Below are positions 17,386-26,050 of a stretch of DNA of 64,000 nt, one piece after another. Every line of letters starts with the position of its first letter. Positions within the stretch are counted from its first letter, which is position 1. The notes under the pieces are model-generated. The model was not told the origin of the DNA. It ran no database searches and worked only from the letters and a program-made list of their open reading frames with translations. Source of the DNA: Burkholderiaceae bacterium (GTDB lineage: Bacteria; Pseudomonadota; Gammaproteobacteria; Burkholderiales; Burkholderiaceae). Where the stretch lies: assembly GCA_018261955.1 (NCBI GenBank), contig JAGTRK010000003.1:124001-188000 (forward strand). The letters run 5' to 3'. The position numbers and the translations under genes are program-made.

Positions 17386-18171
17386 ATGCTAACCGTCCTA
17401 TCCCCCGCCAAAAGCCTTGATTTTGTAACCGCCACGCCTGCGGCTGTGGGCAAAATGGTCACCCAACCTCAGTTTATTGCGCAAGCCAAGCAGTTGAACC
17501 GATTATTGCGTCGCTTGGATGTGCCGCAATTGGCAAATTTGATGTCAATTTCGGATAAATTGGCGTTGTTGAATGTGGCGCGTAACCATGAATGGTCGCC
17601 TGAGTTTACATTGGACAACAGTAAGCCTGCGATTTTAGCGTTTGATGGCGATGTGTACGATGGTTTTGACGCCAAGACTTTGACCACGGCTGAACTCAAA
17701 CAAGCGCACGCACGGATACGGATTTTGTCGGGTTTGTACGGTGTTCTTCGACCATTGGATTTGATGCAGGCTTATCGTTTGGAAATGGGCAGCAAACTTG
17801 CCAACAGCAAAGGCGCAGATTTATACGCGTTTTGGGGCAATACCTTGGCAAAGAGCCTTCACGCGGAATTGAATGAGCATAAGCATAAAACCCTCATCAA
17901 TTTGGCTTCGGATGAGTATTTTAAAGCCGTGCTTTTAGCGGCGTTGGGCGTGCCCGTGGTCGCACCTGTGTTTAAAGATTTGAGCAAGGACAATTATAAA
18001 ATCATCAGTTTTTTTGCCAAACGCGCGCGCGGTATGATGGCGCGCTTCATCGTGCAACACAAAATTGATACACCCGAAGGTCTGAAAAAATTTGCTGAGG
18101 ATGGTTATTACTTTGTCGGTGAGGTGAGTGCGAAAAATGGGGTGCAGCAGCTCATCTTTCATCGCGATTGA
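17386..18171 (+). CDS. yaaA: Peroxide stress protein YaaA (UPF0246)
   Basis: YaaA limits intracellular unincorporated iron during hydrogen peroxide stress in Escherichia coli. The 261-residue product shows the family opening LTVLSPAKSLDF, then LMSISDKLALLN, PAILAFDGDVYDGF, and ILSGLYGVLRPLDLMQAYRLEMG. The later blocks are LINLASDEYFKAV and KRARGMMARF. I use the ATG at 17386; a TTG at 17374 lies directly after the upstream stop. The gene is 12 bases behind the DUF1615 gene and may be co-transcribed with lgt. Confidence 0.95.
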   Translation: MLTVLSPAKSLDFVTATPAAVGKMVTQPQFIAQAKQLNRLLRRLDVPQLANLMSISDKLALLNVARNHEWSPEFTLDNSKPAILAFDGDVYDGFDAKTLTTAELKQAHARIRILSGLYGVLRPLDLMQAYRLEMGSKLANSKGADLYAFWGNTLAKSLHAELNEHKHKTLINLASDEYFKAVLLAALGVPVVAPVFKDLSKDNYKIISFFAKRARGMMARFIVQHKIDTPEGLKKFAEDGYYFVGEVSAKNGVQQLIFHRD

Positions 18172-18182
18172 TTGTGCCAAAA

Positions 18183-20018
18183 TTAAGGTGCATTCACCTC
18201 AACTGAAGTTGTGGTCAACGGCCAAGTTGAGGGTGTTGCGCGGTCTGTGCGCTCTAACCGATATGTGCCAATTTGTGCGGGTGTGATGATGTTGTTCAGT
18301 GTCGTGGTTTGTAGCACACCGTCACGCCAATAATGGGCGGTCAAACTGCGCGTGCGCTTCCAATCGCGCAGGCTGTCATCGGGTCTTTCGGTGATGGCGT
18401 GATTATTGATGGCAATCAGAATGTCTTGCGGTGCCAAACCCGCACGTTGCGCCATCCCATTTGTGAATATCCGTTCAATTAGCCAACCCTGCTCGGTTTT
18501 TTTAAAACTCGCACCGAATTCAGGCTGGGTGGGGCGCGTGTATTTGAGGCGCAAACCGTGCGGCAAGCACAATAAATTTAAAGGCAAAGTTTCAGTGGTG
18601 AATAGGGCTACTTGTAGCAGATGATCAGGGTTGACGCGAGCGTACTGCTCAACGGTTTGTTGAATATCAGCCAGTTGAATGCCTTGACGTTCAGCCGCGC
18701 TCAAATCGTAAAAATTTTGCCCAAAGTTTTGCCACAAATGGCGCATTACATCGTCCAAACTGCGGGTGTGCTGGCTGTTGTGGCGTATGAATAAATCCAA
18801 ACACAGCGCAATCAACGCACCTTTGGTGTAGTAACTCACATGGGCATTGGGCGTGTTTTCAGTCGGCTGGTAGTATTTTGACCACGCGTAGTAGCCTGCT
18901 TGCGTGACGGTTTGTTGCTGCGCGCCTGAGCGTTGCATGACTTGATGAATATGTTGCTCCAAGATTTTGAAGTATTGCGCCTCATCCAAAATACCCGTTC
19001 GGTACAAAATCAAATCGTCATAATATGAGGTTACACCCTCAAAAAACCACAACAGCGAGGTGTCGGTCGGTTTGCTCAAGTCGTATGGGACAAAAGCGGC
19101 GGGTTTGATGCGTTTGACATTCCACGTGTGGAAATACTCATGGCTGATGAGACCGAGCAAATCGGTGTAGGCTTTGCGTCGAGTGCGTACATTATCCTCA
19201 AGATTGGGTAAAGACGCTCGCGTGGTCAACAATGCTGTGCTGGAACGATGCTCCAAACCACCGTAACCTGTCGCGCGCGCATCAATTAAAAATAAATAGG
19301 ACGCAAAAGGCGGCTGTGTCGGTGTATCGTTGACCACGGGTTTAAATAACTTTAAATGCGCCGTACAAATGGCGCGTATGTCCTCAATCAGCAGTGTCGC
19401 ATTCAGATGAGGCACGTCACCCGAAATCGCGACAGTGTGTGCGATCTGCTCGGACTCAAACGTCAGCCAAGTGAGCGCGCCCATGCGCACAGGGCAGTCC
19501 GCCAACTCATCGTAATCCTTGGCAAAATAGTTACCAAAGCCACGTTCGGGCGTATCGGTGGCGGGTGTGAGTTGGGTGGCGACTTGCCAGTTTTGCGCAG
19601 TCACGGGAGGGTTTAGTGTCAAAGCATGTGTTTGGTCTGCCAACTCTTGCACACACAAGCACACCGAGGTCGCATTAAAAAAGCCCGTGGTGCTGTCCAA
19701 AAACGCCGCACGCACGGAGTTATCGTGCGCGAATACCTCGTACTCAATGGTCAAGCCACCGATAAAAGGTGCGCTGTGCCAACTGTGTTGTGAGGTTGGG
19801 GACAGTGTGATGGTTTCGCCGAAATCGTTGAACGCACGCAACCACACAATATGCCGCGCAAATTCGCGCAACATGTAACTGCCCGCAATCCAATTGGGCA
19901 TGAAGACCTGTACGCCGTTCTCAAAGTCACCTGAAATATTCAGACGTACTGAAAAAATATGGCGGTGGGTGTCGGGTGTGAGGCTGTAATGGATTGGAAA
20001 CTGTGGATTGTTGGACAT
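18183..20018 (-). CDS. M61 family metallopeptidase with PDZ domain (glycyl aminopeptidase-like)
   Basis: This is a protein of about 611 residues of peptidase family M61. The N-terminal beta domain (IHYSLTPDTHRHIFSV) is followed by the zinc motif HEYFHTWNVKRIKP, where both His and the Glu are catalytic, and by a C-terminal PDZ domain with the segment GMAQRAGLAPQDILIAINN. Other family marks are YGGLEHRSSTALL and WFFEGVTSYYDDLIL. No signal peptide is visible, so it may be cytoplasmic. The start at 20018 gives the normal N-terminus; an ATG at 20048 would add ten residues and has a GGGGTAA upstream, so it remains possible. The gene converges on yaaA. Confidence 0.92.
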   Translation of the reverse strand: MSNNPQFPIHYSLTPDTHRHIFSVRLNISGDFENGVQVFMPNWIAGSYMLREFARHIVWLRAFNDFGETITLSPTSQHSWHSAPFIGGLTIEYEVFAHDNSVRAAFLDSTTGFFNATSVCLCVQELADQTHALTLNPPVTAQNWQVATQLTPATDTPERGFGNYFAKDYDELADCPVRMGALTWLTFESEQIAHTVAISGDVPHLNATLLIEDIRAICTAHLKLFKPVVNDTPTQPPFASYLFLIDARATGYGGLEHRSSTALLTTRASLPNLEDNVRTRRKAYTDLLGLISHEYFHTWNVKRIKPAAFVPYDLSKPTDTSLLWFFEGVTSYYDDLILYRTGILDEAQYFKILEQHIHQVMQRSGAQQQTVTQAGYYAWSKYYQPTENTPNAHVSYYTKGALIALCLDLFIRHNSQHTRSLDDVMRHLWQNFGQNFYDLSAAERQGIQLADIQQTVEQYARVNPDHLLQVALFTTETLPLNLLCLPHGLRLKYTRPTQPEFGASFKKTEQGWLIERIFTNGMAQRAGLAPQDILIAINNHAITERPDDSLRDWKRTRSLTAHYWRDGVLQTTTLNNIITPAQIGTYRLERTDRATPSTWPLTTTSVEVNAP

Positions 20019-20059
20019 AATGGATGAACCGAGTGGGTAGGGCGACATTTTACCCCGAG

Positions 20060-20090
20060 TTTACCCTGAGACGCGCGCATGCGTTACAAT
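20060..20090 (+). promoter_or_regulatory. Candidate sigma-70 promoter of the enoyl-CoA hydratase gene
   Basis: A TACAAT hexamer at 20085-20090 has a TTTACC 19 bases upstream (20060-20065). It lies 29 bases before the ATG, which is preceded by a good AGGAGG-like site. The -10 is close to consensus, the -35 weaker. Confidence 0.33.
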
Positions 20091-20118
20091 ACCTGCGTCA
20101 TTTTACACAGGAGGCTGT

Positions 20119-20889
20119 ATGGAATACCAAAATATTTTGGTTGAAACGATAGACAAGGTCGGGCGCATTACCTTAAATCGTCCCGCGCAACTGAACGCGC
20201 TCAATGATGCATTGATGGATGAGTTGGCGCATGCCTTGCAAACATTTGACGCGGATGCAACGATTGGCGCAATTGTCATGACAGGTTCAGACAAAGCCTT
20301 TGCTGCAGGCGCGGATATTAAGGCAATGGTAGCGTTGGATTTTGAGACGGCATACCGTCAAAATTTCATCACGCGCAATTGGGATGCAGTGGCACGCATA
20401 CGCAAACCGATTGTTGCCGCAGTGTCGGGTTTTGCGCTGGGTGGCGGTTGTGAGTTGGCAATGGCGTGCGACACGATTATTGCCGCCGATACGGCACAAT
20501 TTGGACAACCCGAAATCAAACTCGGCGTGATTCCTGGCGCGGGCGGCACGCAACGCTTCACGCGCGCGGTGGGTAAAGCCAAAGCAATGGACATGGTTCT
20601 GACAGGGCGCATGATGGGCGCGGAGGAAGCCGAGCGTTCGGGCCTGGTCGCGCGCGTTGTGCCCGCCGACATTTTACAAGACGAAGCCCTCAAAATGGCG
20701 CAAGCCATAGCGGGCTATGGCAAATTGGCAGTGATGAGTGCGAAAGAAGCGGTCAATCAAGCGTTTGAATCGCCTTTATCCAGTGGTTTGCTGTTTGAAC
20801 GGCGTGCGTTTCACAGTCTGTTTTCAACCGATGACCAAAAAGAAGGCATGGCAGCGTTTATTGAGAAACGCAAACCTGCATTCAAATAA
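20119..20889 (+). CDS. Enoyl-CoA hydratase
   Basis: The 256-residue crotonase-family enzyme adds water to trans-2-enoyl-CoA in beta-oxidation or amino-acid breakdown. Both catalytic glutamates of true hydratases are present: E112 in [11 protein letters not shown] and E132 in [17 protein letters not shown]. The oxyanion-hole segment [11 protein letters not shown] and the tail [12 protein letters not shown] fit as well. It is close to mammalian short-chain hydratase and PaaF, so it is probably a short-chain enzyme. It is a single gene with a strong AGGAGG ribosome site just upstream; no other beta-oxidation gene is next to it. Confidence 0.93.
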   Translation: MEYQNILVETIDKVGRITLNRPAQLNALNDALMDELAHALQTFDADATIGAIVMTGSDKAFAAGADIKAMVALDFETAYRQNFITRNWDAVARIRKPIVAAVSGFALGGGCELAMACDTIIAADTAQFGQPEIKLGVIPGAGGTQRFTRAVGKAKAMDMVLTGRMMGAEEAERSGLVARVVPADILQDEALKMAQAIAGYGKLAVMSAKEAVNQAFESPLSSGLLFERRAFHSLFSTDDQKEGMAAFIEKRKPAFK

Positions 20890-20929
20890 TACCGCGAACA
20901 AAAGGCAAACTGAAGTACTTGCCTTGTTT

Positions 20930-21568
20930 TTAGGGAGCCAAACGCGCAATCCGCCAACTGCCATCGTCTTGCTTTCGATAGGCGATGCGGTCATGCAAGC
21001 GCGATGCACGCCCTTGCCAAAATTCAAAATAATGGGGTTCTAAAATATAGCCGCCCCAATGCTCTGGGCGTGGGGGTGATGTGCCGTATTTGAGCGCGTT
21101 GCTTGCCATATTTTTGACCAAAACCATGCGACTATTGATTTCTTGACTTTGCGGCGAACTCCACGCGCCGAGTTGACTACTCACAGGGCGACTGTAAAAA
21201 TATGCGTCAGACTCTGCGGCATCGACTTTTTTGACCACACCTTCGATGCGCACTTGGCGTTGCAGGGGCTGCCAAAAAAACAGCAGGCTGGCTTGGGGAT
21301 TGTCCGCCAAATCATGGCCTTTGGCACTGTCGTAATTGGTGAACCAAACCAAGCCCTCGGGGCGTACTTCTTTGATGAGCACCACGCGCGCATGCGGTTG
21401 ATTGTACGTATCTGAGGTTGCCAATACCATGGCATTGGGCTCAGGCACTTCGGATTTTTGTGCTTGCAAAAACCAGTCCTCAAACTGCAAAAATGGCTGC
21501 GTGTGCGCATCGCGCTCGTTTAATTCTGCGTTGGTGTACTCTTGCCGTAGGGCGGATAAATCCAACAT
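20930..21568 (-). CDS. pdxH: Pyridoxamine 5'-phosphate oxidase
   Basis: PdxH oxidises pyridoxine or pyridoxamine phosphate to pyridoxal 5'-phosphate with FMN and oxygen, a cytosolic dimer. The 212-residue product matches throughout: NAMVLATSD, RVVLIKEV, FTNYDSAKGHDLADNP, the FMN-binding FWQPLQRQVRIEG, SRPVSSQLGAWSS, and the C-terminal substrate site GRASRLHDRI. It supplies the cofactor used by GabT, encoded elsewhere in this window. It is convergent with the enoyl-CoA hydratase gene and divergent from tcdA. Confidence 0.97.
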   Translation of the reverse strand: MLDLSALRQEYTNAELNERDAHTQPFLQFEDWFLQAQKSEVPEPNAMVLATSDTYNQPHARVVLIKEVRPEGLVWFTNYDSAKGHDLADNPQASLLFFWQPLQRQVRIEGVVKKVDAAESDAYFYSRPVSSQLGAWSSPQSQEINSRMVLVKNMASNALKYGTSPPRPEHWGGYILEPHYFEFWQGRASRLHDRIAYRKQDDGSWRIARLAP

Positions 21569-21593
21569 GAAGCACTCCTAATTAATGAAATGG

Positions 21594-21622
21594 GTGAAAG
21601 CAAGCGGGTAAACAGTTACAAT
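21594..21622 (+). promoter_or_regulatory. Candidate sigma-70 promoter of tcdA
   Basis: GTGAAA (21594-21599) is followed after 17 bases by TACAAT (21617-21622), 67 bases before the tcdA start. The -10 is good and the -35 matches four of six consensus bases. Confidence 0.33.
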
Positions 21623-21689
21623 ATCCGCTGTTTTTCAATGGTGAAATCATACCACGCGGGCGTGATGACCCCAAGCCAATAAAATCAAT

Positions 21690-22472
21690 ATGAGCACAAA
21701 TACAGAACGCCGATTCGCAGGCTTAAATCGTTTATACGGCGAGCAATCCATAGACACACTGGCACGAGCGCATGTTTGTGTGGTTGGTGTGGGTGGTGTC
21801 GGCTCGTGGGCGGTTGAGGCACTGGCGCGTTGCGGCGTGGGCACGTTGACTTTAATTGATGCCGACCATGTGGTTGAATCGAATGTCAATCGCCAAGTAC
21901 AGGCACTCACCGATACACTCGGCAAAGCGAAAACCACCGCATTGCGTGAGCGCATTGCGCAAATTAACCCCAGTTGCATGGTGCATGAAGTCGATGATTT
22001 TATTGGTGAAGACACCTTAGAGTTAATTCCACAAACAGCGGATGTGGTGCTTGATTGCACCGACCAAGTGCGTGCGAAATTGGCGATGATTGTGTTTTGT
22101 AAGCATCGGGGGCAAAAATTACTCACCTGCGGTGCGGCGGGTGGCAAAATCGATGCCACACGCATTGTGCAGACAGACATTGCCTTTGCGGTGCAAGACC
22201 CGATACTGGCAAAAATTCGGCAAAAATTACGCCATGCGCACAAACTCAGTACATCCCAGCTTTCTAAAGCCACAAAAATTCAGAAAATGAATGTGCCTGT
22301 GCTGTTTTCGGATGAAGCGATGCTCTATCCAAAGATGAATGTCGATGTTTGTGTGACGGACAACACAGCGCCACAAGGGCTCAATTGCGCGGGTTTTGGC
22401 TCCTCCGTCATGGTCACCGCCAGTTTTGGTATGATGGCGGCGCAGTGGGCGATTGCCCGTATGCTTGAATAG
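21690..22472 (+). CDS. tcdA: tRNA threonylcarbamoyladenosine dehydratase
   Basis: TcdA cyclises t6A37 to ct6A37 in tRNA using ATP. The 260-residue product has the E1/ThiF-like nucleotide site VVGVGGVGSWAVEALARCGVG and the segment LIDADHVVESNVNRQ. Next is DVVLDCTDQVRAK, then TCGAAGGKIDAT. The following SQLSKATKIQKMNVPVLFSDE is typical of TcdA rather than ThiF or MoeB. The N-terminus (RFAGLNRLYG) also fits. It acts downstream of TsaB, encoded at 2.5 kb. The pair pdxH and tcdA is divergent here with a short shared intergenic region. Confidence 0.94.
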   Translation: MSTNTERRFAGLNRLYGEQSIDTLARAHVCVVGVGGVGSWAVEALARCGVGTLTLIDADHVVESNVNRQVQALTDTLGKAKTTALRERIAQINPSCMVHEVDDFIGEDTLELIPQTADVVLDCTDQVRAKLAMIVFCKHRGQKLLTCGAAGGKIDATRIVQTDIAFAVQDPILAKIRQKLRHAHKLSTSQLSKATKIQKMNVPVLFSDEAMLYPKMNVDVCVTDNTAPQGLNCAGFGSSVMVTASFGMMAAQWAIARMLE

Positions 22473-22580
22473 AAAGTTGTGTTGTTAATTTGCGAATAAA
22501 AGTTATTTATATATTCTGTACTTTTAAATGAGGTTCATGTAAAATCCACTATGTGAAAAATTTGAGCATAGGAGTACACC

Positions 22581-23024
22581 ATGTTGTGGATGTCTAAGTT
22601 GGCAAAAAAACAAGTAAGTCATCAAAAAGGATTTACTCTGTTGGAACTTTTGATGGTGATTGCGGTGATAGGAATTTTGGCGAGCATTGCTGTGCCGCGG
22701 TTTCAGAATTATAACCAACGAGCAAGGTTTACCGAAGTGATTAACGCAGTCGGACCGTATAAAACTGCGGTGGAAATGTGCGCGACCAATTTAGGAACCG
22801 TTAATGGCTGTAATGCGGCATCCAACAATATTCCAGCAGCATCGGGTGCGCAAGGTCGGGTATCAAGTGTGAATGTGGTTAATGGTGAGATTACTGCAAC
22901 AGGTGATGCGCAGTTTAATCAAGGTCTTGTAGCAACGACATATGTATTAACGCCAACTTTCAACAACAATGGATTGACTTGGGCGGTGGGAGGTACTTGT
23001 CGTGCGGTGGAGTTGTGTCAATAA
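22581..23024 (+). CDS. Type IV pilin (major-pilin-like, PilA family)
   Basis: The 147-residue protein has a short leader of 16 residues ending in HQK, then the prepilin peptidase site [23 protein letters not shown]. The conserved Glu at mature position 5 is present. The globular part has two Cys close together (MCATN and NGCN) and two near the end (GTCRAVELC), consistent with a disulfide-bonded C-terminal loop. It is not part of the minor-pilin run at 50-53 kb. The ribosome site AGGAG is ten bases before the ATG. An intrinsic terminator follows at 23134. It may be the major pilin or another pilin-like subunit; I do not assign the symbol. Confidence 0.88.
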   Translation: MLWMSKLAKKQVSHQKGFTLLELLMVIAVIGILASIAVPRFQNYNQRARFTEVINAVGPYKTAVEMCATNLGTVNGCNAASNNIPAASGAQGRVSSVNVVNGEITATGDAQFNQGLVATTYVLTPTFNNNGLTWAVGGTCRAVELCQ

Positions 23025-23133
23025 TCCTATGGAGTGTTTACAGGTTGGGTAACTGAAAATTAAAAGCCACAGAAGTGTTTCTTGTCGTTGAGTGGAGTTT
23101 TTTTGTTCGGCACCCACCAACACTCTAACTTAG

Positions 23134-23160
23134 GCCACCCTCGCGGTGGCTTTGTTTTTT
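23134..23160 (+). terminator. Intrinsic terminator of the pilin gene
   Basis: A 6-bp GC-rich stem GCCACC/GGTGGC with loop CTCGC is followed by TTTGTTTTTT. It lies 110 bases after the pilin stop and just before the convergent EEP gene. Confidence 0.82.
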
Positions 23161-23172
23161 ATCATGACCGTT

Positions 23173-24012
23173 TCACAGGTTCAAAACCGCGCAAATCGGC
23201 GCGTGGTCAGAGCGTTCACGCCACACCCGTCCTGCTTTGATGTGCGCATCTTTGATTTCAAAGCCACGCACATACAGCCGATCCAATTTAAACCACGGCG
23301 CAACGCTAGGAAAGGTGCGCCCAACCTGTTTTTCATGTTCATCCAAATCATTGCCTGAAAATCTTTGTTTAAATGGTTGTGCGAATTGTCGGCTGAGTTG
23401 GCGAATGCGCCCACGCTCATTCTGAGCTTGTCCATGTTGCACGGTTTCGATGGCATCTTTCATCTGCAATTCTCGTGACAGCAGTTGATGCACGTGCAAA
23501 TTCCAATCATTAAAATCACCCGCCACCAACAGCGATGCGTGCGCGGGAACGTGTTCGCGCACATGGTGAATCAGGGCTTGCGCTTGACGAATGCGCGATA
23601 CTTTAAACAATCCAAAATGCGCACAAATCACATGAATTTCGCCATGCTCAGGGTGCTGTACTGTGGCGTGCAGTATGCCTCTTTGCTCCAAACGGTGGTC
23701 AGAGATATCGATGTTGGACCATTTTTGAATCGGGTGTTTGGATAAAATAGCATTGCCGTGGTTGCCGTGCTGATAGACCGCATTGGCACCATAAGCGATG
23801 TATGGGTAGTCTTGACCTTGCAGTGCGAGTACCTGCGAATGCCCGTGGTGCTCGATGGAATGCGCATTGCGTTTGGTATTGATGTCTTGCACTTCTTGCA
23901 GGCAAACGATGTCGGCGTTGAGTTCATGCAATCCCTGCTTGAGTGCGGAAAGGTGACAACCGCGCATGACAGAGTGGGCTTTATGGATGTTGTAGGTGGC
24001 GACAGTGAGCAT
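23173..24012 (-). CDS. Endonuclease/exonuclease/phosphatase family protein
   Basis: The 279-residue protein belongs to the EEP metal-dependent hydrolase superfamily. It starts with VATYNIHKAH (Asn metal/phosphate ligand), has CLQEVQD (catalytic Glu), VAGDFNDWN (Asp/Asn pair) and ends with the SDHAPICAV block carrying the general-base Asp-His. It is of the YbhP-like size and could act on DNA, RNA or phospholipids; the substrate cannot be read. It lies 21 bases after the btuF-like gene and is probably the last gene of the minus-strand bamE-to-EEP run. Confidence 0.87.
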   Translation of the reverse strand: MLTVATYNIHKAHSVMRGCHLSALKQGLHELNADIVCLQEVQDINTKRNAHSIEHHGHSQVLALQGQDYPYIAYGANAVYQHGNHGNAILSKHPIQKWSNIDISDHRLEQRGILHATVQHPEHGEIHVICAHFGLFKVSRIRQAQALIHHVREHVPAHASLLVAGDFNDWNLHVHQLLSRELQMKDAIETVQHGQAQNERGRIRQLSRQFAQPFKQRFSGNDLDEHEKQVGRTFPSVAPWFKLDRLYVRGFEIKDAHIKAGRVWRERSDHAPICAVLNL

Positions 24013-24033
24013 AATTTGGTTTGAGTTGTTTAT

Positions 24034-24954
24034 TTAGTTCATGCGTGCGCGAACCTGCGCAATCTGCGTGCACAGGTGTTCACTTTCAATCAAGGTGCGC
24101 AAGGTCGCGCGGTTGATTAAATCTGCATCGACAAACAACAAACCTTGATGCTTGAGTGCAGATACATCGTGCCAATTGCGCCACATATCGAGTGTAGGGT
24201 CAGGCTGGGCGTGGGCTGTGGCGGTGATGATGAGGGCAGGGTTGCGTTTGAGTACGTCTTCTATATTCACTGTTGGCGCGCTGATGGGCAAATCGGCAAA
24301 TATATTCTGTGCGCCACAGCGTGTGAGTGCATCCGACACCCAACTGTCACGATTGAGCGTCATTAAAGGTTGGTTCCAAACTTGATAAAACGCAGGCAAT
24401 ATCGGCTTTGGGGCTTGGGCAATCAGCGGAATGCGCGCGTAGGCATTGGCGATAATCGGCGCGGCGATTGATTGATTGCCTGCCATTTGCGATAAACGCA
24501 TGAGCGAAGTCGGAATGTCGGCCAAGGTATTGATTTCCTGGTAAAAAATCGGAATGTTTAATTGCTGGAGTATTCTCAATTGTGCAGGCGATTGTCCACC
24601 ATGCCATGCCACCACCACATCAGGTTTGAGTTTGAGTATGGCTTCTAAATCAATTGATTGGTGGTCACTGACAATGGGGATTTGCTTGGCTTGCGCTGGA
24701 TAATTCGAGTAACTGCTGACCCCAACGATGCGCTCGCCCAAACCGATGGCAAACAGGTTTTCGGTAATTGCAGGTGAAAGCGACACAATACGTTGGACGG
24801 GCTGGGCAAATTGTAGTGTTTGTCCCGTGTCGTCGGTGAGGCTGATGGCTTGGGCGTGGGCAAACCCTGAAATCAAAATCAACAGCGCAGGATAGGCAAA
24901 AAATTTGGCTTTGCCCACTTTGCAAAATTGTTTGAGTATTGCCGAGAAAGTCAC
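24034..24954 (-). CDS. Periplasmic helical-backbone metal receptor, BtuF-like
   Basis: The 306-residue protein has a signal peptide ending near AHAQA, then the substrate-binding fold of BtuF/FecB-type proteins. Clear blocks are RIVSLSPAITENLFAIGLGERIVGVS, DLEAILKLKPDVVVAWHG and the C-terminal SALKHQGLLFVDADLINR. This family carries vitamin B12, heme or siderophores to an ABC importer; BtuF is the closest in appearance. It starts at GTG 24954, four bases after the exbD stop, so it is co-transcribed with exbB-exbD and tonB. No BtuCD permease or BtuB receptor gene is in the window. The ligand is therefore an inference. Confidence 0.83.
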   Translation of the reverse strand: MTFSAILKQFCKVGKAKFFAYPALLILISGFAHAQAISLTDDTGQTLQFAQPVQRIVSLSPAITENLFAIGLGERIVGVSSYSNYPAQAKQIPIVSDHQSIDLEAILKLKPDVVVAWHGGQSPAQLRILQQLNIPIFYQEINTLADIPTSLMRLSQMAGNQSIAAPIIANAYARIPLIAQAPKPILPAFYQVWNQPLMTLNRDSWVSDALTRCGAQNIFADLPISAPTVNIEDVLKRNPALIITATAHAQPDPTLDMWRNWHDVSALKHQGLLFVDADLINRATLRTLIESEHLCTQIAQVRARMN

Positions 24955-24957
24955 GGC

Positions 24958-25377
24958 TTATTGTCCCGTGGCTTGGGTGTCGATGCTGACTTTTTCCAAG
25001 CCCGCGCCTTGACTCGCCAAAAGCAGTTGTGCAACTTTTGAATACGGAATGTTTTTATCCGCGCGAATTAGGATGGTGGTTTGTGCGTCTTTTTCGGCGA
25101 GGGCTTTGAGGGTTGCCAATAACTCGGCCTCCTTGACCTGCGTTGTGCCGACGAAATATTGCCCCTGGGCATTGACCGCGAGTACCACAGGTGGGGTTTT
25201 CGCTTGATTGGAGGCGGCTTTGGAATTGGCAGTTTTGACTTTGACCGATTGAGTCATGAGGGGCGCAGCCATAATAAATATCACCAACAGCACCAGCATC
25301 ACATCCACCATCGGTGTGATGTTGATGTCTGAGAGCACTGCGTGTTTTTTACCTGAACCGCCTGTGGAAAATGCCAT
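24958..25377 (-). CDS. exbD: Biopolymer transport protein ExbD
   Basis: ExbD forms, with ExbB and TonB, the inner-membrane motor that uses proton motive force to drive outer-membrane transporters. The 139-residue product has a short cytoplasmic start, one membrane segment with the functional aspartate D25 in NITPMVDVMLVLLVIFI, and a periplasmic domain ending KVSIDTQA. The size is typical. It is separated from exbB by two bases and precedes the btuF-like gene by three. TolR is an alternative by sequence alone, but the tonB context favours ExbD. Confidence 0.94.
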   Translation of the reverse strand: MAFSTGGSGKKHAVLSDINITPMVDVMLVLLVIFIMAAPLMTQSVKVKTANSKAASNQAKTPPVVLAVNAQGQYFVGTTQVKEAELLATLKALAEKDAQTTILIRADKNIPYSKVAQLLLASQGAGLEKVSIDTQATGQ

Positions 25378-25379
25378 GA

Positions 25380-26006
25380 TTAGTATCCCTTGCGTTCAGC
25401 GCAGATGGCCACCAAGTCATGCGCAAACGCATCAATTTCGTTTGACTGAGTTTGGTTCTTGCGGCTGAAAAAATTGTAGGCAAACAGGGCGGGCAATGCC
25501 ACCGCCAAGCCAAATGCCGTCATAATCAAGGCTTCACCCACGGGACCAATAATCGCATTGATGTCCATTTGTCCATCGGCGGCCACGGTGGTCAGCGTGC
25601 GGTAAATGCCCCAAACTGTGCCCAACAATCCGACAAAAGGCGCGCTGGAGGCAACGGTTGCCAATAAAGTTAACCCCTGTTCCAATGAGTGTTCAGATTG
25701 ACGCACCGCGCTGGACAATTTGCGTTCCAATGTGGATGTATCGGGCGCGTTTTTAGCCACCATTGCCAGTGGTGTGACCAAGTTTTCGCGGTCGAGTGTT
25801 TGCATGGTGGGAATTTGTGTGTCCGAATCCATATTGTCCCAAAAACTTTCAATCGCCGCACCGAGATTGCGCATGCGCACCACCATCATGGCGCGTAGGG
25901 CAATCACGCCCCAACTGAGGATGGACATCATCAGTAAAACGATTGCGACGAAATGCGCAAAACTGTCGCCTTGTTGCCAGAAGTGTTGCAGGTTAAATGA
26001 GTTCAT
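25380..26006 (-). CDS. exbB: Biopolymer transport protein ExbB
   Basis: ExbB is the pentameric channel subunit of the TonB motor. The 208-residue product has an N-terminal membrane segment (about 17-37), a cytoplasmic loop with ERKLSSAVRQSEHSLEQGL, and the paired segments LATVASSAPFVGLLGTVWGIY and GEALIMTAFGLAVALPA. The threonines there belong to the proton path in the family. It starts 44 bases after tonB and is followed closely by exbD. The gene order tonB-exbB-exbD is standard. Confidence 0.95.
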   Translation of the reverse strand: MNSFNLQHFWQQGDSFAHFVAIVLLMMSILSWGVIALRAMMVVRMRNLGAAIESFWDNMDSDTQIPTMQTLDRENLVTPLAMVAKNAPDTSTLERKLSSAVRQSEHSLEQGLTLLATVASSAPFVGLLGTVWGIYRTLTTVAADGQMDINAIIGPVGEALIMTAFGLAVALPALFAYNFFSRKNQTQSNEIDAFAHDLVAICAERKGY

Positions 26007-26050
26007 AAGTCGTGTGTCGGTAGGGTAGATGAGAGGGTTGGCATTTTAAC

